This document shows positions 26,089 to 34,466 of a DNA stretch of 64,000 nt, piece by piece. A program made the position numbers and the translations under genes. The notes beneath the pieces were generated by a model that had not been told where the DNA came from, searched no databases, and saw nothing but the letters and a program-made list of their open reading frames with translations. The stretch's first letter is position 1, and each line of letters begins with the position of its first letter. This DNA comes from Streptomyces lanatus (GTDB lineage: Bacteria > Actinomycetota > Actinomycetes > Streptomycetales > Streptomycetaceae), in NCBI RefSeq assembly GCF_014655715.1, contig NZ_BNBM01000001.1:248001-312000 (forward strand). The letters run 5' to 3'.

Positions 26089-27558
26089 ATGTCAAGAAAT
26101 GTGCACTTTGGTCCCCTTGGTCTTAGTCTCGCCGCCTCGGTGGCCATTGGCGAGCTGCGTCAGGATCCGGTGCGGGCCCTGCTGATCGGTGTACGTCTGC
26201 TGCCCGGGGGCGTCCGGCAGGGGTTGGGGCCGTTGGAACGGCGGCTCGCGGGGCGTGCCCGCGCCACGGGGCCCGTGGCGGTGCCGTCCGCCGCTCGGGT
26301 GCCCGCGCCGGCCGGGCGGCGCTTTCTCCCCGTGCCGGGGCGGGTGCTCCATCTGGTCACCAACGGGCTGCCGTTCCGGCACGCCGGCTACACCGTGCGC
26401 ACTCAGAAACTCACCGAGGCCCAGTCGGCGGCCGGGCTCGACCCGCACGTGGTGACCCGGATCGGCTTTCCGGTGACGGGCGGGGTGCTGGACGCCCGGC
26501 CGACGCAGCTGGTGGGCGGGGTGCCGCAGCACCGGCTGCTGCCGCCGTGGCTGCCGTACGGACAGGCCGCGGCGCTGGCCCGCAACGCCGAACTGGCGGC
26601 ACGCCTGGTGGAGCGGCTGCGGCCGGCCGTGCTGCATGCCGCGTCCGATCACGGCAACGGGCGGGTGGCCCTGGCCCTGCGGGAGACCTTCGGGCTGCCG
26701 GTGGTCTATGAGGTGCGGGGGTTTCTGGAGGAGACCTGGCTGACGCAGGCGCCGGGGCGGGGCCGGGACGACGAGACGTACCGGGCGCGGCGCGCCCTGG
26801 AGACGTACTGCATGCGGGAGGCCGACCTGGTGGTGACGCTGGGTGAGGCGATGAAGGCCGAGATCGTGGGCCGGGGGGTGGCGGAGGAGCGGGTGCTGAT
26901 CGCGCCCAATGCCGTGGACGACGACTTCCTGGCCGCACCGCCGGACGGGGCGCCCGTGCGCGCCCGGCTCGGTATCGCGCCGGACGAGCTGGTCGTCGGC
27001 ACCGTCGGCACCCTCACACGCCTTGAGGGCATCGACACATTGCTCCATGCGGGTGAAGAGCTACGGCGGCGTGGAGTGCCCCTCCGGTTGCTGATCGTCG
27101 GCGACGGTCCGGCGCGCCCGGCGTTGGAGCGGCTGGCGGCCCGGCTCGGCCTGGACGACGGGACCGCGCTTTTCACGGGGCGCGTGCCGCACTCCCAAGT
27201 ACGGGATTTCCACGCGGTGTTGGATGTGTTCGCGGTGCCGCGCACCGATGAACGGGTGTGCCATCTGGTGACCCCGCTCAAGCCGGTCGAGGCGATGGCG
27301 AGCGGTGTTCCGGTGGCCGCCAGCGATGTCGCCGCGCTCCGGGAACTGGTCGAACCGGAGGTGAACGGGAGGCTAATCAAGCCTGAATCACCATATTCCT
27401 GGGCTGATGAGCTGGAAATACTCCTTTACAGTCGAAATCGGCGCGCTGAGTGGGGAGCAGCAGCCCGCGCGACGGTCGCGCGTGACCGCACCTGGAAGCG
27501 TGTCGCCGCCACAACCCGTGAGGCGTACCGCGCCCTTGGCAGCCTTGATGCGGGGTGA
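26089..27558 (+). CDS. Glycosyltransferase family 4
   Basis: 489 residues. The N-terminal GT-B half has 'RVLHLVTNGLPFRHAGYTVRTQKLTEAQSAAGLDPHVVTR' and 'VVYEVRGFLEETWL'. The donor half has 'VGTVGTLTRLEGIDTLLHAGEELRRRGVPLRLLIVGDGPARPALERLA' and 'PVEAMASGVPVAASDVAALRELVEPEVNGRLIKPE', with the E-x7-E-type motif. The first 80 residues precede the fold and are basic/hydrophobic, so the true start may be later. The proposed ATG has no ribosome site but follows TTTAAT at 26075. The last 180 bp are noticeably less GC-rich than the rest. Confidence 0.87.
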   Translation: MSRNVHFGPLGLSLAASVAIGELRQDPVRALLIGVRLLPGGVRQGLGPLERRLAGRARATGPVAVPSAARVPAPAGRRFLPVPGRVLHLVTNGLPFRHAGYTVRTQKLTEAQSAAGLDPHVVTRIGFPVTGGVLDARPTQLVGGVPQHRLLPPWLPYGQAAALARNAELAARLVERLRPAVLHAASDHGNGRVALALRETFGLPVVYEVRGFLEETWLTQAPGRGRDDETYRARRALETYCMREADLVVTLGEAMKAEIVGRGVAEERVLIAPNAVDDDFLAAPPDGAPVRARLGIAPDELVVGTVGTLTRLEGIDTLLHAGEELRRRGVPLRLLIVGDGPARPALERLAARLGLDDGTALFTGRVPHSQVRDFHAVLDVFAVPRTDERVCHLVTPLKPVEAMASGVPVAASDVAALRELVEPEVNGRLIKPESPYSWADELEILLYSRNRRAEWGAAARATVARDRTWKRVAATTREAYRALGSLDAG

Positions 27559-27564
27559 GTCCCT

Positions 27565-28875
27565 ATGCAGGACGAACAGCTCGAAGTGGGCCCTCTCGGG
27601 GAAGCGGAACGGCCCGATCTCGTGGATCTCGCGGTGATCGGGCTCGGCTACGTCGGACTGCCGCTCGCGCGGGAGGCGGCGTCGATCGGACTGAAGGTGC
27701 TGGGCCTGGACCGCGACCCCCGGGTCGTGGAGGCGCTCAACACCGGGCACTCCCATGTCGACGACGTCTCCGACGACGATGTCCGCCGGATGCGGGCGAC
27801 CGGGTTCACCGCGTCCACGGACGACGCGTGTCTGGCGCGGGCGCAGGCGATCGTCATCTGTGTGCCGACGCCGCTCGGCAAGGACGGCGGGCCCGACCTC
27901 GGGGCCGTCACCGCGGCCACCAAGGCCGTGGCCCTGCGGTTGCGCCCCGGACAGCTGGTCGTGCTGGAGTCGACCACGTATCCGGGGACGACCGAGGAGA
28001 TCGTCCGGCCGCTCCTGGAGGAGTCGGGGCTACGGGTCGGTGTGGACTTCGCGCTGGCCTTCTCGCCGGAGCGGATCGACCCCGGCAACACCGCGCACGG
28101 GCTGCGCACCACGCCGAAGGTGGTCGGCGGCTGCACGCCGTCGTGTGCGGCGCGCGCGGTCGCCTTCTACGGCAAGCTCGTCGACACGGTCGTCCAGGCG
28201 AAGGGCACCCGCGAGGCCGAGATGGCCAAGCTGCTGGAGAACACCTACCGGCATGTGAACATCGCCCTGGTCAATGAACTCGCCGTGATCAGCCACGAGT
28301 TGCATGTCGACCTGTGGGACGCGATCCGCTGTGCCGGGACGAAGCCGTTCGGCTTCCAGGCGTTCCGGCCGAGTCCGGGTGTGGGCGGGCACTGCATCCC
28401 CATAGACCCCAACTACCTGTCGTACAAGGTGCGTTCGTCGCTCGGCTACGAGTTCCGGTTCGTGGAGCTCGCCCAGGAGATCAACCGGCGGATGCCGGAG
28501 TACGTGGTGCGGCGGGCGCAGGATCTGCTCAACACCGCCGGCCGCCCGCTGCACGGCTCCCGGGTGCTGCTGCTCGGCGTCACCTACAAGCCGGACGTGG
28601 CGGACCAGCGCGAGTCGCCGGCGCTGCCGGTGGCGCGGCTGCTGCGGGAGCGGGAGGCCGAGGTCGCCTTTCACGATCCGCATGTGCCGCTGTGGTCCGT
28701 GGACGGGGCGAGCATCCCGCGCGTCCCCGATGTACTGGCGGCGGTGCGCGAGCACGACCTGACGATCCTGCTCCAGGATCACTCGGCCTACGACCTGCCG
28801 GCCCTCGGCGACGCGGCCCGGCTGCTGTTCGACACCCGCGGGCGGATCTTCCGGCCAGGGGTCGAAGTGCTGTGA
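27565..28875 (+). CDS. wecC: UDP-N-acetyl-D-mannosamine dehydrogenase-type nucleotide-sugar dehydrogenase
   Basis: Twice oxidises C6 of a UDP-sugar with NAD; next to WecB the likely substrate is UDP-ManNAc. 436 residues. NAD domain: 'LAVIGLGYVGLPLAREAASIGLKVLGLDRD'. 'VVLESTTYPGTTEEIVRPLLE' and 'FSPERIDPGN' are family marks. 'EAEMAKLLENTYRHVNIALVNELA' holds the catalytic Lys/Asn. The thioester cysteine is C277 in GVGGHCIPIDPNYLSYK. The C-terminal domain has 'VLLLGVTYKPDVADQRESPAL'. Six bases after the GT stop, so one operon. Confidence 0.92.
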   Translation: MQDEQLEVGPLGEAERPDLVDLAVIGLGYVGLPLAREAASIGLKVLGLDRDPRVVEALNTGHSHVDDVSDDDVRRMRATGFTASTDDACLARAQAIVICVPTPLGKDGGPDLGAVTAATKAVALRLRPGQLVVLESTTYPGTTEEIVRPLLEESGLRVGVDFALAFSPERIDPGNTAHGLRTTPKVVGGCTPSCAARAVAFYGKLVDTVVQAKGTREAEMAKLLENTYRHVNIALVNELAVISHELHVDLWDAIRCAGTKPFGFQAFRPSPGVGGHCIPIDPNYLSYKVRSSLGYEFRFVELAQEINRRMPEYVVRRAQDLLNTAGRPLHGSRVLLLGVTYKPDVADQRESPALPVARLLREREAEVAFHDPHVPLWSVDGASIPRVPDVLAAVREHDLTILLQDHSAYDLPALGDAARLLFDTRGRIFRPGVEVL

Positions 28876-28936
28876 CCGGCCCGATCGTTCATTGGCCCCT
28901 GGCTGTCCTCGGGGCTGTCGAAAGGTGCGTGCTCTG

Positions 28937-30124
28937 ATGCGGATACTCGTCGTGACCGTCGTCCACCACCCCGAGGACGCGCGGATCCTGCACCGGGAGA
29001 TCGCCGCCCTGCGACAGCACGGCCACCGGATCACCTACGCCGCGCCCTTCGCGGCCCGCCAAGTGGCCCCGCGCCCCCATGTGGAGGGCATCGACCTGCC
29101 CCGCGCCGCCGGCCGGGACCGGCGTGCGGCACTGCGCGCGGCCCGGGCCCTGCTGGCCGAGCGCGGCCAGCAGGCGGACGTCGTCCTGCTGCACGACCCG
29201 GAGCTGCTGCTCACCCTGCCCGGCACCCTGCGCCGCTGGCGGCGCGCCGGACACTCGCCGGTCACCGTGTGGGACGTCCACGAGGACACGGCGGCGGCAC
29301 TGGTGATGAAGCGCTGGCTGCCCCGGCCGCTGCGACCGCCGCTGCGCCTGGCCGTACGGGCCGCGGAACGGCTGGCCGAGCGGCATGTGCGGCTGCTCCT
29401 CGCCGAGGACGCCTACCAGCGGCGTTTCGGCCGGCATCATCCCGTGGTCGGCAACCTCGCGACGGTGCCGCCCGAGCCGCCCGAACCGCCGGGCGATGAA
29501 CGGGCCGTCTATCTCGGGCACCTGTCACGGGAGCGCGGTGCGCTGGAACTCATCGAGACGGCACGGCTGCTGGCGCCGGACATCCAGGTCGAGGTGATCG
29601 GCGCGGCGGACCCCGACATGCGGGGCCCGCTCACCGAGGCCGACGGGGAGGGCGTCCTGCGCTGGCACGGCTATCTCCCCAACGACCGTGCCCTCCCCCT
29701 GCTCTCCGGCAGCCTGGCCGGTCTCTCCCTGCTGCGCGACCAGGCCAACTACCGCCACTCACGGCCCACCAAGGCGGTGGAGTACATGGCCCATGGCGTC
29801 CCCGTGGTGACCACACCCACCCCGCTCGCCGCCGACCTCGTCGAACGCTACGGCTGCGGTCTCGTCGTCCCCTACGAGGATCCGGCCACCGCGGCACAGG
29901 CCGTACGGCATCTGCGCGCCGACCGGCAGATGCGCCGCCGCGCGGCCGCACGGGGCTGGGAGGCGGCGCTCGCCGACCTCAACTGGGCCGACGGGGCGAC
30001 CGAGTTCGTGATGTGCCTGGAGTCCTGGGTGAAGGAGGCGTCCGGGGGCCCTACTCGGCCCCTGCGTTCGACCAGCCCCTCCGGCACAGCACCAGCCGGT
30101 AGCCGTCCGGGTCCTCGATCGTGA
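28937..30124 (+). CDS. Glycosyltransferase (GT4-like)
   Basis: 395 residues from the ATG at 28937 (MRILVVTVVHHPEDARILHREIAAL), which matches how GT4 proteins begin. The donor half has 'RAVYLGHLSRERGALELIETARLLAPDIQVEVIGAADPDM', 'WHGYLPNDRALPLLSGSLAGLSLL' and 'SRPTKAVEYMAHGVPVVTTPTPLAADLVERYGCGLVVPYEDP'. It is 61 bp downstream of the dehydrogenase. The final 74 bp run antisense through the end of the convergent VOC gene. The last 30 residues (PTRPLRSTSPSG...) look non-conserved, so the original stop may have been lost. Confidence 0.87.
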   Translation: MRILVVTVVHHPEDARILHREIAALRQHGHRITYAAPFAARQVAPRPHVEGIDLPRAAGRDRRAALRAARALLAERGQQADVVLLHDPELLLTLPGTLRRWRRAGHSPVTVWDVHEDTAAALVMKRWLPRPLRPPLRLAVRAAERLAERHVRLLLAEDAYQRRFGRHHPVVGNLATVPPEPPEPPGDERAVYLGHLSRERGALELIETARLLAPDIQVEVIGAADPDMRGPLTEADGEGVLRWHGYLPNDRALPLLSGSLAGLSLLRDQANYRHSRPTKAVEYMAHGVPVVTTPTPLAADLVERYGCGLVVPYEDPATAAQAVRHLRADRQMRRRAAARGWEAALADLNWADGATEFVMCLESWVKEASGGPTRPLRSTSPSGTAPAGSRPGPRS

Positions 30125-30470
30125 CGCCCCACTCGTTCCAGTAGGGGTTGGGCGACGGGACCCGCTTGCCGCCGTGTCCCTCCAGCCGGGCGACGAGCTC
30201 GTCGGGCACGGGGCCGTCGAGGTAGAGGACGAGGAGATCCTCCTCGGTCGGCCGGGGTTCGACGGGGCGGGCGGGCTCGTGCACGAGCTCCAGATGCCAG
30301 TCGGCGTCCGGCAGGCCGAGCATCAGCAGGTCGTGCTCGCCGGGTTCCGGCCCACCCGTGGCCCGCCATACGACTCCTAGCCCGAGCCCTTCGCGCCAGA
30401 AGCGCTCCGCCGCGACGAGGTCACGGGACGGGCGGGCGATCCGGATGTGGCTGCGGCCGTTGAACGGCAT
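30051..30470 (-). CDS. VOC-superfamily (glyoxalase-like) protein
   Basis: 139 residues of the bleomycin-resistance/glyoxalase fold. Two beta-alpha-beta-beta-beta modules are visible: 'SHIRIARPSRDLVAAERFWREGLGLGVVWRA' and 'LLVLYLDGPVPDELVARLEGHGGKRVPSPNPYWNEWGVTIEDPDGYRLVLC'. The His and Glu-type metal positions (H8, E123 region) are present. Substrate unknown. It converges on the preceding GT gene with a 74-bp overlap. It is a single gene with no evident operon partner. Confidence 0.85.
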   Translation of the reverse strand: MPFNGRSHIRIARPSRDLVAAERFWREGLGLGVVWRATGGPEPGEHDLLMLGLPDADWHLELVHEPARPVEPRPTEEDLLVLYLDGPVPDELVARLEGHGGKRVPSPNPYWNEWGVTIEDPDGYRLVLCRRGWSNAGAE

Positions 30471-30649
30471 GGGTGACCCTCCAGGCGGGCGTTGCGGTGT
30501 GCGGCGTCGATCCGCTCAGCAGCGTAGGCAGCCGACGCCCACCGGGACCATCGGCCATGAGGCCCCCGACCTGAGCCCTAGGACGCACCGGCCCGATTCC
30601 GGACTATCGTTGCCCGATCATGTGAGCGGGTGCGAGAGGCGGGCGAGGC

Positions 30650-31830
30650 GTGGCAGGGGCCGGGTGGATACGGGTGCCGGTGGGGGACGACGCGGGCCGG
30701 TGGGCCACGCGGGGCCGGACCCGGAAGGTGCTCCTGATCGTCCACAACGTCACCTCGGCCACCCGGCTCCTGGACGTCATGCCGCTGTTCCACGACGACT
30801 TCCGGGTGCAGCTGCTCGCCACGAGCCCGGGGTCGTCGGCGTTCCGGGCGGGGCTCGCGGAGTTGCTGGCGGACACGGGGGTGCCGGTTCTGCCGTGGGA
30901 GCAGGCGGTCGGGACACCGGTCGAGTTGGCGGTCTCGGCGAGCTTCGGCGGTCAACTCCGGGCATTTTCCGGCGTATTGAGCGTGTTGTCACACGGCGTC
31001 GGATATACTAAGAGGCTGGCGACACCCGGCGGGCTGCGGGCGCGTCCGATCCGGTCTTCGGGCTGTCGCCGGAGTGGCTGCTCGACGAGGGCGGGAAACC
31101 GGTCGTCGGAGCTCTGGTGCTGTCCCACCCCGAGCAGTACGAGCGGCTGCGCACCGCCTGCCCCGAGGCGGCACCCATCGCGGTGCTCGCCGGGGACCCC
31201 TGCTGGGACCGCATCCTGGCGGCGCGCACATATCGCGAGCGCTACCGCCGTGCGCTCGGCGTGGGCCGGGGGCAGCGGCTGATCGTCCTCAACTCCACCT
31301 GGAATCCGGAGTCGTTGTTCGGCGACGGCGGCGGCGATGACCTGCTGCCCTCCCTGCTCCCCCGGCTGACCTCGGAGTTCCCGGCCGACGCATACCGTCT
31401 CGCGGCCGTGCTGCATCCCAACATCTGGCACGGCCACGGCCCCGGTCAGATCCGCGCCTGGCTCGACCGGGCCCGGCGTGCGGGCCTGGCCCTGATCGAC
31501 CCGCTGCGGAGCTGGCGGCAGGCGCTGATCGCCGCCGACGCCGTGATCGGCGACCATGGCGCGGTCACCTACTACGCGGCGGCACTCGGCACACCGGTGT
31601 TGCTGGGCGCCGCGCTCCTCTCAGGCCTGGCCCCGGACGCCCCGTTGCACTCCTTCGTCCGTACGGCACCCCGCCTCGCACCCACCCAACCCCTGCGCCC
31701 CCAGATCGAGGCCCTGCTCGACACCCACCGCCCCCTTCCCGAGCCTGCCCAAGTCCGCCCGTGGACACCCAGGCCGACTTGCCGGCTTCGCCGAGGAATC
31801 CCGCTCCGATCGTGGTCAGGACCGCACTGA
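30650..31830 (+). pseudogene. Frameshifted surface-glycan transferase-like gene (TagF/CDP-glycerol transferase resemblance)
   Basis: Two overlapping frames make one protein. Frame A from GTG 30650 encodes 'KVLLIVHNVTSATRLLDVMPLFHDDFRVQLLATSPGSSAF...LSHGVGYTKRLATPG'. Frame B (from about 31030) continues 'ASDPVFGLSPEWLLDEGGKPVVGALVLSHPEQYERL...VLHPNIWHGHGPGQIRAWLDRARRAGLALIDPLRSWRQALIAADAVIGDHGAVTYYAAALGTPVLL'. The switch lies in GC-rich sequence at about 31030-31045 and fits loss of one base. 'H-G' plus 'GDHGAVTYYAAALGTPVLL' recalls CDP-glycerol glycerophosphotransferases. The 3' end after about 31750 is foreign (see next entry). A sequencing error could explain the shift but not the altered 3' end. 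Confidence 0.65.
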
Positions 31831-31867
31831 TCGCGCCCACCGAAAGCAGATCCATCATCCCGTCCAC
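31751..31867 (-). pseudogene. 5' stump of a Streptomyces membrane-protein gene
   Basis: The minus strand encodes MMDLLSVGAISAVLTTIG... to ...SAWVSTGGL, which reads like the N-terminus of a conserved actinomycete membrane protein (hydrophobic helix, then EAGKxAWxSxGGL). After about 31751 the frame turns into the antisense of the plus-strand glycan gene. I infer that a deletion joined the ends of two convergent genes here. Confidence 0.5.
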
Positions 31868-31941
31868 TGCCCCGTCCGTGTCACCGTCTCACCACCCGCA
31901 GTGGATCAACACTAACGGCACGTACGGGAGATGACCCGGGG

Positions 31942-32391
31942 TCAGCCCCGCCCGGAGCTCTTCGGGATGCCGTACGCCCGCTCCACCCGCAGTCGCAGCA
32001 CCAGCCGCCCGTCCCTGACCATCGCCGCGCGGAAGTCGTCCCAGTCGGGATGCTCGCCCACGACGTCCCGGTAGAGGCGGACGAGTTCCTCGACCGTGGC
32101 GTCGTACGGGTCCTGGGCGACCGGGGTCAGTTCGGCGGTGCCCTCGGCGACCGTGTAGGCCCAGCGGTCGCGGGACGTGACGTGGTACGACGCCCGGGGG
32201 TCGCGGCGCAGATTGCGGGTCTTGGCGCGGTCGTCGGTGACCGAGACACGGATGATCCGCTCGTCGGGGTAGTAGGCGTGGCCGACGTTCGACAGCTGGG
32301 GCCGGCCGTCGCGCTTCAGGGTGACTAGCACCCCGCCGCGGGCCTCGGAGAGCAGCGCGAGCAGTGCGTTCTGGGTGGCGTCCTGAGTCAT
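31942..32391 (-). CDS. PPOX-class F420/FMN-dependent oxidoreductase family protein
   Basis: 149 residues in a split beta-barrel flavin fold. Key text is 'LLALLSEARGGVLVTLKRDGRPQLSNVGHAYYPDERIIRVSVTDDRAKTRNLRRDPRASYHVTSRDRWAYTVAEGTAELTPVAQDP', the pattern of actinobacterial PPOX-class F420-dependent proteins. It ends with a basic YGIPKSSGRG. I start it at ATG 32391; the longer frame reads through operators and the tetR start. It is divergent from a TetR-MFS pair. The reaction is unknown; family members reduce F420 or FMN substrates. Confidence 0.87.
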   Translation of the reverse strand: MTQDATQNALLALLSEARGGVLVTLKRDGRPQLSNVGHAYYPDERIIRVSVTDDRAKTRNLRRDPRASYHVTSRDRWAYTVAEGTAELTPVAQDPYDATVEELVRLYRDVVGEHPDWDDFRAAMVRDGRLVLRLRVERAYGIPKSSGRG

Positions 32392-32430
32392 ATCTGCGTC
32401 AACCGGGACGAGCGGGTCGAACATTCCCGC

Positions 32431-32469
32431 GTAGACACTGTCTACGAAGGGGTGGTAGACAGTGTCTAT
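32431..32469. promoter_or_regulatory. Duplicated 15-bp TetR-type operator
   Basis: GTAGACACTGTCTAC (32431-32445) is a perfect odd palindrome. GTAGACAGTGTCTAT (32455-32469) is its inverse-complement copy with one change. The centres are 24 bp apart. The second copy covers the tetR start codon, and both lie in the 70-bp gap before the divergent oxidase. Confidence 0.8.
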
Positions 32470-33055
32470 GCGAGTGGCAAGAGAGTCAGACACGGGGCTG
32501 CGGGACCGGCTGGTCGACGTGGGCGTGGAGCTGGTGGCTCGGGAGGGTGTCCAGGCGCTCACCCTGCGGGAGATCGCCCGCCGGGCGGGCGTGTCGCACG
32601 GCGCGCCGCGTCGCTACTTCCCCACCCATCTGGAGCTGCTCTCGGCCATCGCCCGCCGCGGCTTCGACGAGCTGGCGGCGCGGGCGGCAGCGGCGGAGGC
32701 GGGCGGCGAGGGCACTGCACGGGCGCGGGTGGGCGCGCTGGCGCGGGTGTATCTGGAGTTCGCGCTGGAGAAGCGGGGGATGTACGAGCTGATGTTCCGT
32801 CATGATCTGCTGGAGAGCGGGCACTTGGGGCTCCGGGACTCCAGCCTTCCGCTCTTCGGGCGGCTGGTGCAGCTCGTCGGCCGGGTGCGGCCCGACGCCG
32901 ATGCCCGGCTGGTCGCGGGCGCGCTGTGGGCGGGGTTGCACGGCATCGCCCAGCTGTGGGGCTGGGGCAGTCTGCAACTCGCCACGGGTGTCGATGACTT
33001 CGCACCCCTGCTGCGGTCGGCGCTCGACGCGCATCTCGGGCCGGAGGGCGAGTGA
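32462..33055 (+). CDS. TetR-family transcriptional regulator
   Basis: 197 residues from a GTG at 32462 (AAGGGG at 32447-32452, 9 nt upstream); ATG 32468 is an alternative. DNA-binding domain: 'RLVDVGVELVAREGVQALTLREIARRAGVSHGAPRRYFPTHLELLSAIA'. The C-terminal domain resembles WHG/TetR_C types (LEFALEKRGMYELMFRHDLL, LVAGALWAGLHGIAQLWGWGSL). The operator duplication over its own start implies autorepression. It is translationally coupled (GTGA) to the MFS exporter, which is probably its main target. Confidence 0.9.
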   Translation: MSMRVARESDTGLRDRLVDVGVELVAREGVQALTLREIARRAGVSHGAPRRYFPTHLELLSAIARRGFDELAARAAAAEAGGEGTARARVGALARVYLEFALEKRGMYELMFRHDLLESGHLGLRDSSLPLFGRLVQLVGRVRPDADARLVAGALWAGLHGIAQLWGWGSLQLATGVDDFAPLLRSALDAHLGPEGE

Positions 33056-34401
33056 ATCCGCGTCTCACCCTCGCGGGCAGCGTCGTCGGAGCGGTCATCG
33101 TCGCGTTCGACGGCACCGTGCTGACCGTCGCCCAGCCCAGTCTCCAGCGCGACCTGGGCGCCTCATTCGCGCAGGTCCAGTGGACCAGCACCGGCTATCT
33201 CATCGCCGTGGCGAGCCTGTTGGTGTTCGCCGGGCGGCTCGGTGACCGGTACGGCCATCACCGTCTCTTCGGCATCGGCATGCTCGGCTTCGGGGCGACG
33301 TCGGCGGGTATCGCCGTGGCGCCCGGTGTCGGCTGGGTGATCGGGCTGCGGGTGGTGCAGGGCGTGTTCGGGGCGCTGCTGCAACCGGCCACGCTCGGGA
33401 TGCTGCGGGCGGCGTTCCCGCCGGACCGGCTGCGGACACCGATCGCGGTGCGGACGGCGGCGATCGGGGTGGCGGCCGCGGTCGGGCCGGTGCTGGGCGG
33501 TGCGCTGGTGGCGGGGCCGGGCTGGCGGGTGGTGTTCCTGCTGAACGTCGTGCCGGCCCTCGTCCTCGGCGGACTCGCCCTCACGGGACGGTCCCCGCGC
33601 CCGCCCGCCCTCGTACGGCTCGATCTGCCCGGCGCCCTGCTGCTCGCGCTCACCCTCGCCTGTCTGGTCCACGCACTGGTCGCGCCGCCGGGCCCGCCCT
33701 GGACCGCCGCCACCGCCGTGATCACCGGTGCCGCCTTCGTCCGGCACGAGCGGCGCATGGCGAGCCCGCTGCTGCCGCCCGACGTGATCGGCTCCGCCGC
33801 CGTCGCCTCGGCGCTCGGCATGCTGGTGGCCGCGTCGGCGGCGCTGTCCGGCGCGCTGTTCGCGGGCACCTTCCTGTTGCAGGGCGCTCTCGGCCTGGAT
33901 CCGTTCCACAGCGCCCTTGTCAGCCTGCCGCTGGCCGCCCTGATGGTGCTCGCGGCGCCCAGCTGCGCGGTGCTGCTGCGCCGGGCCGGTGCGCGGCGTA
34001 CGGCGACGGCGGCGATGGCAGTCCTCGCGCTCGGGATCCTCACCCTGTCCCGTGCCTCGGCCACTCCCCTGCTCTGCCTGGCGTTCGCCCTGGTGGGGGC
34101 CGGGTTCGGCACGGTGATGGTGGCGGCGACCCATGTCGTCGTACGGGAGGCGGCCGTCGGGTCGGCCGGGGTGGCGGGCGGGCTCCAGCAGACCGCGATG
34201 AATCTGGGGCCGGTGCTGGGCGTGGCCGCCGCGACCGCGCTCATGGGCACCGGCGGTGACGCCGGGCCGCCCCTGGCCGTCCTCGCCGCCCTCGCCCTGG
34301 CCGGAACGGTGCCGGGCCGTGCTCTTCCCGGGCGGGATCCCGCCTCGACGGACGATCATGGCGATTCGAAGGACCGTACACGTGTTCCTGCGCAACGATG
34401 A
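33052..34401 (+). CDS. MFS drug/metabolite exporter (DHA2-like)
   Basis: 449 residues with many membrane helices. It begins 'LTLAGSVVGAVIVAFDGTVLTVAQPSLQRDLGASFAQVQWTSTGYLIAVASLLVFAGRLGDRYGHHRLF'. That is the EmrB/DHA2 first helix (acidic residue in helix 1) with motif A (GRLGDRYGHHRLF). Motif C-like 'AVRTAAIGVAAAVGPVLGGALVAGPGWRVVF' supports antiport. The GTG overlaps the tetR stop. Typical TetR-exporter pairing; the drug is unknown. It ends at an unrelated 65-bp gap before the hydrolase. Confidence 0.9.
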   Translation: MNPRLTLAGSVVGAVIVAFDGTVLTVAQPSLQRDLGASFAQVQWTSTGYLIAVASLLVFAGRLGDRYGHHRLFGIGMLGFGATSAGIAVAPGVGWVIGLRVVQGVFGALLQPATLGMLRAAFPPDRLRTPIAVRTAAIGVAAAVGPVLGGALVAGPGWRVVFLLNVVPALVLGGLALTGRSPRPPALVRLDLPGALLLALTLACLVHALVAPPGPPWTAATAVITGAAFVRHERRMASPLLPPDVIGSAAVASALGMLVAASAALSGALFAGTFLLQGALGLDPFHSALVSLPLAALMVLAAPSCAVLLRRAGARRTATAAMAVLALGILTLSRASATPLLCLAFALVGAGFGTVMVAATHVVVREAAVGSAGVAGGLQQTAMNLGPVLGVAAATALMGTGGDAGPPLAVLAALALAGTVPGRALPGRDPASTDDHGDSKDRTRVPAQR

Positions 34402-34466
34402 GGTCAGAGGCCGTTCCCGCGGGGTATGCCGGAGCGCACCCTCGTCGTACGTATCGGAGGAGAGCG

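Noticed and set aside
30625..30649. ATG at about 30618 before the glycan pseudogene as start
   Set aside because: It is followed immediately by TGA (ATGTGA), so it cannot start the gene; GTG 30650 is the first usable codon.
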